Shown: piece by piece, positions 52,878-61,995 of the stretch | Layout: each line of letters opens with the position of its first letter | How positions within the stretch are numbered: position 1 is the first letter of the stretch | Assembly: GCF_041537925.1 (NCBI RefSeq) | Contig: NZ_JBGOSH010000007.1 | Span: 1-64,000 of the forward strand | Length of the DNA stretch: 64,000 bases | Source of the DNA: Ruegeria_C sp041537925 | Lineage (GTDB): Bacteria; Pseudomonadota; Alphaproteobacteria; Rhodobacterales; Rhodobacteraceae | Direction: 5' to 3' | Position numbers and translations under genes: made by a program | Notes under the pieces: generated by a model | Database searches by the model: none | Told to the model about the DNA's origin: nothing | What the model saw: only the letters and a program-made list of their open reading frames with translations

Positions 52878-53993
52878 TCAGAACTCGACCACTGCCCGGA
52901 TGGATTCGCCCTTGTGCATCAGCTCAAAGCCTTCGTTGATCTGATCCAGCGTCAGCTTGTGGGTGATCATCGGGTCGATCTCAATCTTGCCGTTCATATA
53001 CCAGTCGACGATCTTGGGCACGTCTGTCCGGCCCGATGCGCCGCCAAAGGCAGTGCCACGCCAAGAGCGACCCGTGACTAATAGGAACGGACGGGTCGAG
53101 ATCTCGGCTCCTGCCGGTGCCACGCCGATGATGATTGATTCACCCCAACCCTTGTGCGCCGTTTCCAACGCGGTTCGCATGACGCCGACATTCCCCGTGG
53201 CATCAAAAGTGTAGTCGGCGCCGCCGTGTGTCAGTTCGACCAGATGCGCCACCAGATCGCCATCAATCTTCGATGGATTCACGAAATCGGTCATGCCGAA
53301 CTTCGTCGCCATCTCAGCCTTGCTGTCATTAAGATCGACGCCGACAATCTGATCCGCGCCCGCAAGCCGAAGGCCTTGGATCACGTTCAGACCGATGCCG
53401 CCGAGGCCGAAGACCACCCCTCGAGAGCCAATCTCAACCTTGGCGGTGTTGATTACTGCACCGATCCCAGTCGTCACACCGCAGCCGATATAGCAGACTT
53501 TATCAAAGGGCGCGTCCTTGCGGATCTTGGCCAGAGCGATCTCGGGCACAACGGTGTGGTTGGCGAAGGTTGAGCAGCCCATGTAGTGATGGATCGGCGT
53601 GCCATCCAGCATCGAGAACCGGGTGGACCCATCTGGCAACAGCCCTTGCCCTTGCGTCGAACGGATAGACTGGCACAGGTTGGTCTTGGGGTTCAGACAA
53701 TATTCGCATTCGCGGCATTCAGGCGTGTAAAGCGGGATCACGTGATCGCCAACTTCAAGGCTGGTCACGCCTTCTCCGACCTCAATGACCACACCTGCGC
53801 CTTCATGACCGAGGATCACAGGAAAGATGCCTTCGGGGTCATCACCCGAGCGGGTGAATTCATCGGTGTGGCACAGGCCTGTGGCCTTGATCTCGACCAG
53901 AACTTCTCCCGCGCGGGGGCCTTCAAGGTTCACTTTCATCACTTCAAGTGGCTTGCCGGGGGCAAGAGCGACGGCAGCACGGGTTCTCATCAT
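52878..53993 (-). CDS. frmA: S-(hydroxymethyl)glutathione dehydrogenase (class III alcohol dehydrogenase)
   Basis: A 371-residue zinc enzyme that oxidises the formaldehyde-glutathione adduct with NAD. The N-terminal ATGLCHTDEFTRSG contains the catalytic zinc Cys. GHEGAGVV follows at residue 66, then the structural zinc site CRECEYCLNPKTNLC near 96, and VFGLGGIGLN, the Rossmann glycines. The double ATG start is placed at 53993, after AAGGA. As the last gene of the operon it can remove the formaldehyde that N-demethylation by the neighbouring oxygenase would release. No S-formylglutathione hydrolase gene is adjacent. Confidence 0.95.
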   Translation of the reverse strand: MMRTRAAVALAPGKPLEVMKVNLEGPRAGEVLVEIKATGLCHTDEFTRSGDDPEGIFPVILGHEGAGVVIEVGEGVTSLEVGDHVIPLYTPECRECEYCLNPKTNLCQSIRSTQGQGLLPDGSTRFSMLDGTPIHHYMGCSTFANHTVVPEIALAKIRKDAPFDKVCYIGCGVTTGIGAVINTAKVEIGSRGVVFGLGGIGLNVIQGLRLAGADQIVGVDLNDSKAEMATKFGMTDFVNPSKIDGDLVAHLVELTHGGADYTFDATGNVGVMRTALETAHKGWGESIIIGVAPAGAEISTRPFLLVTGRSWRGTAFGGASGRTDVPKIVDWYMNGKIEIDPMITHKLTLDQINEGFELMHKGESIRAVVEF

Positions 53994-54108
53994 AGATTCG
54001 TCCTTACTTGGAATACCGTAAAAAGTGGCGTCCGGTCCAAAGTTGTCGCATCTCGAACCGGACGCCGAGCTTCGCCGCACGGGTATGCGGCGAAAGGGAG
54101 TCTTTGGG

Positions 54109-54777
54109 TTATGCGGCCTGTTCAGCCTCTTTTGCAGGCGCGGGGCCGGCGGGGAAAACGCCCGACATCACCACAAAGCCGGAGATACGTTTGAACCGGT
54201 CGCACCAACGGCGGATCGCCGGGTAGTCCATCCGCGGTATGCCGCCATCCTCGCTGAGCATGATGTAGGGGAAACAGGCGATATCGGCGACGGTCGGGTG
54301 ATCGCCGGGGCAGATCCAATCCTGCCCGTCCAGCTCGGCGAAATACAGGTGTTCGTCGAGAATGCGGAACAGGTTATGAGCGCCCGCTCGGGCCGAGTCG
54401 ATATCCAGATGGCGATACAGCAAGCTGTCATGCAGCCGGGCTGCAGACGCTGTGCCAGTGATCCCGTCGGCAAAGGCCAGCCACTGCGACACCTGCCCCA
54501 GCAACGCCGGATCGCCGGTCGGATACCATTGGCCCGAACTGTCATATTTCGACGCCAGATAGACCAGGATCGCCTGCGCATCGCGCAACACCAGCCCGTC
54601 ATCGTCGATTACCGGCAGCTGGCCCAGCGGGTTGAGTTTCAGGAACTCTTCGGACTTGTGCTGAAGGCCCGGGTAGAAGTCGATCTTCTCAGTCTCGAAT
54701 TCGACGCCCAGAAAGGACATCAGCAGACGCAGTTTGTAGCAGTTGCCCGACAGTTCGTAGTCATAAAGCGTGATCAT
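54109..54777 (-). CDS. GST-like protein, NdmE-like
   Basis: From ATG 54777 (MITLYDYELSGNCYKLRLLM) the protein has 222 residues, with the N-terminal thioredoxin fold (GQLPVIDDDGLVLRDAQAIL, cis-Pro in QLPV) and the C-terminal helical GST domain. It starts 8 bases after the stop of the Rieske-reductase gene. In caffeine degradation the GST-like NdmE is a required structural partner of NdmC and NdmD. The identical neighbourhood here (two Rieske-less oxygenases, Rieske-reductase) makes an NdmE-like role more likely than conjugation. GST activity cannot be excluded. Confidence 0.85.
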   Translation of the reverse strand: MITLYDYELSGNCYKLRLLMSFLGVEFETEKIDFYPGLQHKSEEFLKLNPLGQLPVIDDDGLVLRDAQAILVYLASKYDSSGQWYPTGDPALLGQVSQWLAFADGITGTASAARLHDSLLYRHLDIDSARAGAHNLFRILDEHLYFAELDGQDWICPGDHPTVADIACFPYIMLSEDGGIPRMDYPAIRRWCDRFKRISGFVVMSGVFPAGPAPAKEAEQAA

Positions 54778-54785
54778 GATGCACC

Positions 54786-56513
54786 TCAAATATCCAGAAT
54801 AAGCCGGTCAGATTTGGCCCGGCTGACGCAAGTCATGATCGACTTGCCTTCGGCCTTTTCGCTGTCGGACAGATAGACGTCCTGATGCAGCACATCGCCT
54901 TCGATCACGCCGCAGCGGCAGGTGCCGCAGGCGCCCTGTTCGCAGGAACTGCCCATGTTGATGCCGTTTTCGCGCAGCACCTCAAGGATAGTCTGGCCAG
55001 CAGGCACTGTCAGCGTCACCGCCGAGCGGGCTAGGTCGATTTCGAAACTATTGGAATCGTCCAGCTCGACCGTATTCTTGAAATACTCGAAATGCACCGC
55101 CTCGTCGGACCAGCCGCAATTGGAGGCGACCTGACGGGCCGCTTCCAGCATCGGGCCTGGACCGCAGATATAGATGTGGCGGGCATGGCCGGGTTCGGCG
55201 AGCACCTTGCGTAGAACGGCAACGGTTTCGTCCGGTGACAGACCCTTGTGAAGGCTTGCCGCCTGTTCGAATTCACCGATTGCCTGTTTAAAGGCCACAT
55301 GTTCGTCGGACTGGACGAAATAGTGAAACTCGAACCCCAGATTCTGGCTGTTCAGCGTCCGCGCCATCGACAGCAGCGGTGTGACCCCGATGCCCCCGGC
55401 GACAAAAATCGTGTTCACCGCGTCCCGACGCAGCGGGAAATTGTTGCGCGGCACCGAGATCGCCAGAACGTCGCCCTTTTGGACGCTGTCATGAATGGCC
55501 GTGGAGCCGCCCCGGCTGTCCGGTTCGCGTTTGACGCCGATGGTGTAGTGGTCCGTCTCGCCTGGGCCGTTGGTCAGCGAGTATTGCCGCACCAGCCCGT
55601 TCTGAAGATGCACGTCGATATGTGCGCCGGGCTGGAAGGTGGGCAACCGGCTGCCCGTCAGCGGTTCCAGTCGCAGACTGACGATCCCTTCGGCGGTCCT
55701 CTCTTTCGCGGCGACTTGCACACGCAAATCGGCATTGCGCCCATCGGTGCTGGCGGCAGGGATGTCGACCAGATCCTCGGCCACGCGACCAATCGGGGCC
55801 GACATCGGTTCCAGCGCCTCAAGCTGCGCGGCCTGTGCCTCGATCTTCCGGCGCAGCGCAGACAGGGCCTGACTGTGGGTGCGCAGCAAGGCGATGTGGT
55901 CTGCCCCCTGTGCCGCCCGGTTTACAACCCCGCGAATGACGCTGTGATTGCTGTCGCAGGGCTGCACGAACAACCGAACAGCACTGCCGTCACCGGCTGT
56001 CACCGTGACCGACCCGTCCTCATTGACCAACCCGGCGCAGCCGTCTGCCATGCTGTAGCAGGTCAGCGCCTCGATCACAAAATCACGCGGCGCATTGATG
56101 GGGATCGGGCGCAGCGTGGTGGCCGTTTCGAACCCATCCAGCGCCGGGATTTCACCCACCGCCTGCTCACCGCACCAGACCAGACCATGCGCCTCTTGCG
56201 CGGGATAGGTGTTATTGCAGATCGTGCGGGCGGGCGCATCCGCCGGATGGGCCGGAATATAGGTGCAACCTGCCGTACGATTGGCATAGCGCCAGCCGTG
56301 ATACTGGCATTTCAGCTCGCGCCCATCGTTGATGCCAATGGACAGGCGTACGCCGCGATGCAGGCAACGGTTTTCCCAGATGTTGACATAGCCGTCATCG
56401 GCCCGCCACACGGCGAATTCCCGTCCCAGAAGCTTGGCCTGATACACATGGCGCAGCGGCAGGTCCGAGCTTGAAGCGATCGGGATCCATTGCGAATGAA
56501 GTTCAGTAGTCAT
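54786..56513 (-). CDS. Reductase with extra N-terminal Rieske domain, NdmD-like
   Basis: A 575-residue three-part protein. Residues 1-130 are a Rieske domain with ligands Cys50, His52, Cys69 and His72 (NRCLHRG...CQYHGWRY). A 140-residue linker follows. Residues 265-480 are an FNR-like flavin/NAD(P)H domain (RQYSLTNGPGETDHY, FVAGGIGVTPLLSMA, YICGPGPML). The C-terminus is a plant-type [2Fe-2S] ferredoxin with Cys524, 529, 532 and 562. This domain order is that of NdmD, which supplies the Rieske cluster missing from NdmC. Here it directly follows two Rieske-less oxygenase genes. Confidence 0.92.
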   Translation of the reverse strand: MTTELHSQWIPIASSSDLPLRHVYQAKLLGREFAVWRADDGYVNIWENRCLHRGVRLSIGINDGRELKCQYHGWRYANRTAGCTYIPAHPADAPARTICNNTYPAQEAHGLVWCGEQAVGEIPALDGFETATTLRPIPINAPRDFVIEALTCYSMADGCAGLVNEDGSVTVTAGDGSAVRLFVQPCDSNHSVIRGVVNRAAQGADHIALLRTHSQALSALRRKIEAQAAQLEALEPMSAPIGRVAEDLVDIPAASTDGRNADLRVQVAAKERTAEGIVSLRLEPLTGSRLPTFQPGAHIDVHLQNGLVRQYSLTNGPGETDHYTIGVKREPDSRGGSTAIHDSVQKGDVLAISVPRNNFPLRRDAVNTIFVAGGIGVTPLLSMARTLNSQNLGFEFHYFVQSDEHVAFKQAIGEFEQAASLHKGLSPDETVAVLRKVLAEPGHARHIYICGPGPMLEAARQVASNCGWSDEAVHFEYFKNTVELDDSNSFEIDLARSAVTLTVPAGQTILEVLRENGINMGSSCEQGACGTCRCGVIEGDVLHQDVYLSDSEKAEGKSIMTCVSRAKSDRLILDI

Positions 56514-56535
56514 GAAAATTCCTTTCTGTGCTGGC

Positions 56536-57393
56536 TCAGGCGACGGCTGGCAGTGTGCCGAAAGTGACCTGATGATCCCTCAGCCAACGGCGATAGAGAA
56601 TGGCGACCTTGTCGGCGCGAATGGGGGTTTCGGCCCGGGGATCAAGCGGCAGTTTGCGCGGAATCTGATTTTCCAGGATCGGTTTGTCCTGCGCAAAGAT
56701 CAGTTGCATGAACCAGCGCAGAGTGTCTTCTTCCATCCCGTCTTTGACGTAACAAAGGTATGGATGCACGATGCAGTCCTCAGGCCCGACCGGTTGCACG
56801 AACAGCACGATATAGTCGTTGCGGTCAGGATAGGTCGGGTTGGTTTTATACAGAGCGACCGTATAGGGCCGGTAAACCCGATAGGTGTATTCCACCATGA
56901 TCCCGCCCTCGGCCGTGGGCGAGGCCTGCGGCTGATAGAAGTAACACTCAGACGCGATGATCTCATCATCTTTGGTCAGCTCCACCTCATAGGGCTGCAC
57001 CTCGGTATGTGGTTCCTCACCCAGCCAGCCGGTGTGAACAAACGGGAAATGCCCCATGTCGAGGAAGTTCTCGACTACACGCAGACCCGAAACCTTGACC
57101 CCGAATGAACCGCCGCTGACCAAGTACCGATCGGGTTCAAAAGCTTCGGGCACATGGATGATGTCGCGTTCAGGTGCGCCAAGACAGGTCCAGATGAACC
57201 CGTACTTCTCCTGCAATGGCAGTTTCGCGCCATCTGCAGTATTCCGCCTGACCGTGATCCCGCCATCCTCATCCCGTGACACATAGACCGGCTCTTCAAA
57301 CAATACGGTTCGTTGTACGTCGCCAAAGGCCAGCAGGTCAGCCTCGGCAACAACATGCCAGTCGTTCAACAGAATTTTGTTGTCGCAGGTCAT
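56536..57393 (-). CDS. Rieske-less oxygenase alpha-like subunit 2, NdmC-like
   Basis: A 285-residue protein matching the catalytic half of Rieske non-haem iron oxygenases of the VanA/Ndm type. The mononuclear iron triad is visible as D112-x2-H115-x4-H120 (ENFLDMGHFPFVHTG) with D236 (AQDKPILENQ). In the N-terminal part, where the Rieske domain should be, no CxH or CxxH pair exists, so this subunit cannot carry its own cluster. It starts after GGAGGACACC and lies 25 bases after its paralogue. Electrons probably come from the adjacent Rieske-reductase fusion. Predicted reaction: O2-dependent N-demethylation. Confidence 0.9.
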   Translation of the reverse strand: MTCDNKILLNDWHVVAEADLLAFGDVQRTVLFEEPVYVSRDEDGGITVRRNTADGAKLPLQEKYGFIWTCLGAPERDIIHVPEAFEPDRYLVSGGSFGVKVSGLRVVENFLDMGHFPFVHTGWLGEEPHTEVQPYEVELTKDDEIIASECYFYQPQASPTAEGGIMVEYTYRVYRPYTVALYKTNPTYPDRNDYIVLFVQPVGPEDCIVHPYLCYVKDGMEEDTLRWFMQLIFAQDKPILENQIPRKLPLDPRAETPIRADKVAILYRRWLRDHQVTFGTLPAVA

Positions 57394-57418
57394 GGTGTCC
57401 TCCGTGGAATAGAATGGT

Positions 57419-58327
57419 TCAAGGGTTTGAGACCGGGATCACGCCGTAGGTCAGGCCCTTGCCACTGAGCCAGCGACGATAGGCAATGGCGGATTTATCA
57501 GCCCGGATCGGGGTTTCGGCGCGTGGGTCCAGCGGCAGGCGCTTGGGCATCTGGTTTTCGAGAATGGGCTTATCCTGTCCGAAGATCACCTGCTGGAAAT
57601 AGCGGATGGCCTGGTACGGACTTTCCTCATCCAAAATGCACATACCGGTGTGGGCCAGAATGCTCTCAGGCCCGACCGGTTGGATGAACAGGAAAATTGT
57701 ATCTCGACGGGCCGGGTCGTTGGGGCTGGATTTGTAAAGGATGGCGCAATTTGGGTGCGGCACACGATAGGTGTATTCCACATCCGCCCCCTCATCCGAG
57801 GTCAGGGCCGCCTGCGGCTGATAGAACCGGCAGCGGGTGGCCAAAACCTCATCGCGGGTTTCAGAAACCTCTACATCGTATTCCTTGACCTCGGTATGCG
57901 GTTCTTCGCCCAGAATGCCCGTATGGACATAGGGGAAATGGCCCATATCCAGAAAGTTCTCGACCGCACGCCCGGCGGAAACATTCACGCCGAACATCCC
58001 CGTGGGCACAAAACGGCGATCCGATTCCGCATATTCCGGGAACGGGAACAGCGGTTCGGGATTGTTCCCGAGGCTGGCCCAGACATAACCGTATTCAATC
58101 TGACAATTCACCCGATCACCGGTCTTTGCCGGATCGAAGATCACCCCCTCGCACACACCGAGGGTTGGATACCAAGCATGTGCCTGCCCATCGGGGGCCA
58201 GCGCAAAGGAAAGTTTCTGGCCCAGCAAGACAGTGTTGTGAACGATGCCCACCGTCATTTCGTCCACCGAGGAAAGGGGATGCCAGTGCTCAAGAACAAC
58301 CGGGTCAGTGCATGTTGTGGGTGTCAT
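57419..58327 (-). CDS. Rieske-less oxygenase alpha-like subunit 1, NdmC-like
   Basis: From ATG 58327 after AAGGAGAGC the protein has 302 residues. The iron-binding motif is D127-x2-H130-x4-H135 (ENFLDMGHFPYVHTG) with D252 (FGQDKPILENQ). The N-terminal 90 residues align with a Rieske domain position (HAWYPTLGVCEG, DRVNCQIEYGYVW) but only isolated Cys59 and Cys75 remain and both His ligands are gone. It is clearly a paralogue of the next gene (shared LPLDPRAETPIRADK near the C-terminus), yet diverged, so the two may act on different methyl groups or form a mixed complex. Confidence 0.9.
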   Translation of the reverse strand: MTPTTCTDPVVLEHWHPLSSVDEMTVGIVHNTVLLGQKLSFALAPDGQAHAWYPTLGVCEGVIFDPAKTGDRVNCQIEYGYVWASLGNNPEPLFPFPEYAESDRRFVPTGMFGVNVSAGRAVENFLDMGHFPYVHTGILGEEPHTEVKEYDVEVSETRDEVLATRCRFYQPQAALTSDEGADVEYTYRVPHPNCAILYKSSPNDPARRDTIFLFIQPVGPESILAHTGMCILDEESPYQAIRYFQQVIFGQDKPILENQMPKRLPLDPRAETPIRADKSAIAYRRWLSGKGLTYGVIPVSNP

Positions 58328-58348
58328 GAATGCTCTCCTTTTCACGGA

Positions 58349-59278
58349 TCAGCGGAAATAAGGAATGCCAAGGCGCTGCGGCTGGCGCGATTGACGGCGC
58401 AGACCCATCAGCAACAGGATTGAGGCGAGGTACGGCAGCGCCAGGAATATCTGATGCGGCACGTCGATGCCCAAGACCTGCACATGGGTCGCCACGCTTT
58501 CCAGCAGGGCAAAGACCAGTACGGCGGCCAGCACGCCCTTGGGCATCCAGTTGCCAGCGATCAGAGCTACGATGGCTAGCCAGCCGCGACCGGCGGTGAT
58601 GTCGGCCAGAAAACGATCCGAGAAACCCAGCATAAGGAACCCGCCTCCAAGCCCAGTCATCACACTGCCGAACAACACGGCGGCATATTGGCGGACGGCA
58701 ACGCTCAGGCCCTTGATGTCCAACGCCTTGGGGTTTTCACCCAGACAGCGCAGCTCCAGCCCCCAGCGGGTGCGGTAGAGCAGATACCAGACTGCGGGCA
58801 CGGCGGCGAAGGCCACATAGGTCAGCAGACGCTGGTCGAACAGGATTTCTCCGACAATGGGGATCGAGGACAGGACCGGGATCGGGACGTTTTCGAACCC
58901 GTCAAATGTCGGCTGCGCGCGGCCCTTGATATACATGCGGAACCAATAGAGCGTCAGTCCCGCGATCAGCAGATTGACTGCAAGCCCGGTGATGAAATGG
59001 TCCACCCGCATGGTCACAGTCATGAAGGCGATGATCAGCCCGACCAGTGCCCCGGCCACCATGGCCATGACCACGGCAAGCCAGATCGACCCAGTGGCGG
59101 TAGCAACGAAGTAGGCGGTAAACGCGCCCATCAGCATTGTGCCTTCGACACCCATGTTCCAGATGCCTGCGCGCTGGGTCACAAGCTCACCGATGGCGGC
59201 GAATAGGATCGGTGTGGCGATACGGACCATCCCCGCAAGGATGCTGATCAGAATGGTTTGCTGGAACAACTCACCCAT
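58349..59278 (-). CDS. BMP-type ABC importer permease (NupQ/YufQ-like)
   Basis: A 309-residue membrane protein with about eight membrane segments, of the branched-chain/nucleoside permease family (PF02653). The signature region WGLELRCLGENPKALDIKGL is near residue 175, in the family EAA-like position. It pairs with the permease upstream (8-base overlap), the ATPase and the BMP binding protein. Such transporters (NupNOPQ, BmpABCD) take up nucleosides and purines. Its stop is 21 bases before the first oxygenase gene, so import and oxidation are one transcription unit. Confidence 0.92.
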   Translation of the reverse strand: MGELFQQTILISILAGMVRIATPILFAAIGELVTQRAGIWNMGVEGTMLMGAFTAYFVATATGSIWLAVVMAMVAGALVGLIIAFMTVTMRVDHFITGLAVNLLIAGLTLYWFRMYIKGRAQPTFDGFENVPIPVLSSIPIVGEILFDQRLLTYVAFAAVPAVWYLLYRTRWGLELRCLGENPKALDIKGLSVAVRQYAAVLFGSVMTGLGGGFLMLGFSDRFLADITAGRGWLAIVALIAGNWMPKGVLAAVLVFALLESVATHVQVLGIDVPHQIFLALPYLASILLLMGLRRQSRQPQRLGIPYFR

Positions 59279-60386
59279 CGGTCTGAACCCTCACGATCTT
59301 GTAGCGGGCAGCCACACCCGCGCAGAGGAAGGTCAGCATCAGAATGCCTTCCATCGCCGGTACAAGCGCTGCCGGAACCTGCGCCAGAAGTTTCATGTAA
59401 AGCGCACCGCTGCTGAGTCCGCCAAAGATGACCCCAGCCACCACCGTCCCCAGAGGGCGCAGGCCGCCGATCATGCCGATGATGATGCCAGTATAACCGA
59501 GGTTGAACAGCGTGTCGGACCGCAACCTGTGCGCAGTTCCGAAGATTTCCGACACACCCGCCAGCCCGGCAATAGCGCCGCTGAGGATCATCACCAGCAC
59601 GATGGTGCGCCCGATATTGGTGCCGCGATAGGCAAGTGCCACCGGGTTGTAGCCCATGGCGCGGATTTCATAGCCAAGCGGGGTCTTGTCCAGAACAACG
59701 TAGCAGACCAACGCCGCGACAATGGCGAAACCAAAACCCAGATGCAGCTTGCTGCTGCCGAACAAAGCAGGCAATTGAGCGGCCTCGCTGATAGGCGCGG
59801 TTTGCTGATAAACAACCGAAGTCGATACCTCGGTCCAGGGACCGCCGCCAATCAGATACGACAGAAGGAACACGATCAGATAGTTCATCATAACGGTCGA
59901 GATGATCTCGTTCACGTCGAACCGGTCTTTCAAGATCGCCGCCAGTGCGCCAAGAACCGCACCGCCGATCATGCCGCAAAGGATGATCCCGGCGATGTAC
60001 AAGGCGGGCGGCAGACCAGCCAGCATCAGATAGCCGGTATAGGCCCCCATCGCACCCGCATAGACCTGACCTTCCTGCCCGATGCTCCAGACCTGGGCGC
60101 GGAACGCCACAACGGTCGCCAACCCAGTCAGGATCAGCGGCGTCGCCTTGGCCAGCGTTGCGACAAGCGCCTTCTGGCTGCCAAAACCGCCGTTCAGCAG
60201 GGCCGAGAAGGCCTTGATCACATCTGCGCCGCTGGTCCACAACAAAAGTGCCGACAGAACCAGCCCGAACAGGGTCGCCGCCAGATACATGGAGAATGTC
60301 CAGATCGGTTTGCGGTTCACACGGGGTTCGATCCTGATCCGGGTAATTGGACGCGGTGCCCCGGTATCGCGTTCGATGGAGGTCAT
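59271..60386 (-). CDS. BMP-type ABC importer permease (NupP/YufP-like)
   Basis: A 371-residue permease with about ten membrane segments. A 35-residue cytoplasmic N-tail precedes the first helix. The loop GYEIRAMGYNPVALAYRGTN near residue 240 is the conserved coupling-helix region. It overlaps the ATPase gene by 4 bases and the second permease by 8. The pair forms the heterodimeric channel of a nucleoside-type importer. Confidence 0.92.
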   Translation of the reverse strand: MTSIERDTGAPRPITRIRIEPRVNRKPIWTFSMYLAATLFGLVLSALLLWTSGADVIKAFSALLNGGFGSQKALVATLAKATPLILTGLATVVAFRAQVWSIGQEGQVYAGAMGAYTGYLMLAGLPPALYIAGIILCGMIGGAVLGALAAILKDRFDVNEIISTVMMNYLIVFLLSYLIGGGPWTEVSTSVVYQQTAPISEAAQLPALFGSSKLHLGFGFAIVAALVCYVVLDKTPLGYEIRAMGYNPVALAYRGTNIGRTIVLVMILSGAIAGLAGVSEIFGTAHRLRSDTLFNLGYTGIIIGMIGGLRPLGTVVAGVIFGGLSSGALYMKLLAQVPAALVPAMEGILMLTFLCAGVAARYKIVRVQTDG

Positions 60387-61909
60387 TCCGCAGCCTCCTT
60401 TCTCTCACCGGCCATCAGCAGGCCAATCTCTTCGATGGATGTGTTTTCGGGGTCGACCACGCCGGTGATCCGGCCGCCCGAGATCACCGCGATGCGATCC
60501 GACAGGTTCAGCAGGTCTTCCAGTTCTTCCGAAGCCAACAGCACGGCAAAGCCTTCGTCGCGCTTTGCGATGATCTGCTTGTAGACATATTCGATCACGC
60601 CCAGATCCAGCCCCCGCGTCGGCTGATTGGCCAGCAACAACTTGTTCGAATGCACGAATTCGCGGGCAAGAATGACTTTTTGCGCGTTACCGCCAGACAG
60701 GTGGTTAACCGGGGTAGTGGCGGATGGCGTCTTGATCTGAAACTCGTCGATCAGACCTTCGGCGATGGTGCCGATCTGTTTTTGGTTCAGAAAAGGCCCC
60801 TGGGTGTAGTCATCATGGCGCTGCCAGCCCAGGATCATGTTCTCCTGAATGTCGAACTCGGGGATCAGCCCTTCGCGAAACCGGTCATCGGGCACCAGAC
60901 CCACGCCGCGATCCATATACTGGCGCGACGGCAGTCCCTCGATCCGCTCATCCGCAAGGGTCACGTTGCCGCTTTCGGGGATCAGGATGCCCGAAAGGAT
61001 TTCGAACAACTCCTTCTGTCCATTGCCGGACACCCCGGCCAGCCCCAGTATCTCGCCCTTGCCGATGGTCAGACTGATCTGATCCAGCGCCAGATTTTCC
61101 CGGTTGTCGCGATAGCTCACGTTGTCAACAACCAGAACAGTTTCCGGTGCCGCCGCCCCTTCGGCCGAGCGATCCCGGATCACGCGCAACTCGACGTCGC
61201 GCCCGACCATCATGCGGGTCAGTTCTTTGGGAGTCACTTCGCCGGGCCGGACGGTATCGACCACTTTGCCTTTGCGCAGGACGGTCACCCGGTCGGATTG
61301 CATCACTTCGACCATCTTGTGACTGATCAGCACAATCGACAGGCCGAGCTCCTTCATATGGTTGATGATGCGGAACAGGCGAATGGACTCCTCGGGCGTC
61401 AGCACCGCCGAGGGTTCGTCCAAAATCAGAATTTCGGCTCCCAGATACAACGCCTTGAGAATCTCGACCCACTGCTGCTGCCCAACCGCGAGGTTGCGCA
61501 CCGTCGCGTTCGGATCCAGATCGATGTCATATTCCCGGCACAGGTCCTCGACCCGGCCGCGGGCCTCGTCCAAATTGAGTTTCCAGCCGTTTTCATGGGT
61601 TCCGACAACGATGTTTTCCAAAACGGTGAAATCGGGCACCAGTACGAAATGCTGATGCACCATGCCGATTCCGGCATGAATTGCATCACGGGGCGAGCGG
61701 AACTTGACCGGTTCGCCGCGCAGCTCCAGCCCCCCGCCTTCGGGCTGATAGAAACCGAACAGGCAGGATGATAGGGTTGATTTTCCGGCCCCGTTCTCTC
61801 CAAACAGGCAGTGAATTTCCCCGGCGACGAGATCGAAGTTCACATCTTCATTCGCGATCACACCGGGGAACCGCTTGGTCAGGTTCACTGTTCGTAAAAT
61901 CGGAGACAT
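60383..61909 (-). CDS. BMP-type ABC importer ATPase (NupO/YufO-like)
   Basis: A double-cassette ATPase of 508 residues from the ATG at 61909 (MSPILRTVNLTKRFPGVIAN). The first cassette has Walker A GENGAGKST, signature LAVGQQQWVEIL and Walker B ILDEPSA. The second has a degenerate GVSGNGQKELFEIL A-loop, signature LSGGNAQKVILAREF and LLANQPTRGLD. This asymmetric pair is the rule for nucleoside and sugar importers (RbsA-like). Two in-frame ATGs upstream (61924, 61921) could start a slightly longer protein; none has a strong ribosome binding site. Confidence 0.9.
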   Translation of the reverse strand: MSPILRTVNLTKRFPGVIANEDVNFDLVAGEIHCLFGENGAGKSTLSSCLFGFYQPEGGGLELRGEPVKFRSPRDAIHAGIGMVHQHFVLVPDFTVLENIVVGTHENGWKLNLDEARGRVEDLCREYDIDLDPNATVRNLAVGQQQWVEILKALYLGAEILILDEPSAVLTPEESIRLFRIINHMKELGLSIVLISHKMVEVMQSDRVTVLRKGKVVDTVRPGEVTPKELTRMMVGRDVELRVIRDRSAEGAAAPETVLVVDNVSYRDNRENLALDQISLTIGKGEILGLAGVSGNGQKELFEILSGILIPESGNVTLADERIEGLPSRQYMDRGVGLVPDDRFREGLIPEFDIQENMILGWQRHDDYTQGPFLNQKQIGTIAEGLIDEFQIKTPSATTPVNHLSGGNAQKVILAREFVHSNKLLLANQPTRGLDLGVIEYVYKQIIAKRDEGFAVLLASEELEDLLNLSDRIAVISGGRITGVVDPENTSIEEIGLLMAGERKEAAE

Positions 61910-61995
61910 TGGTTTTCCCATCATTTGGGCTGACTGTCTAAACCTCTCCCGGCGCAGGCATTGCGCCGGGGGCGAGTTCACAATCTACAAGCCTT

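Noticed and set aside
54109..54777. Plain detoxifying glutathione S-transferase
   Set aside because: Not excluded, but the tight coupling to an NdmD-like gene and two NdmC-like genes makes an NdmE-like structural role the better first hypothesis.
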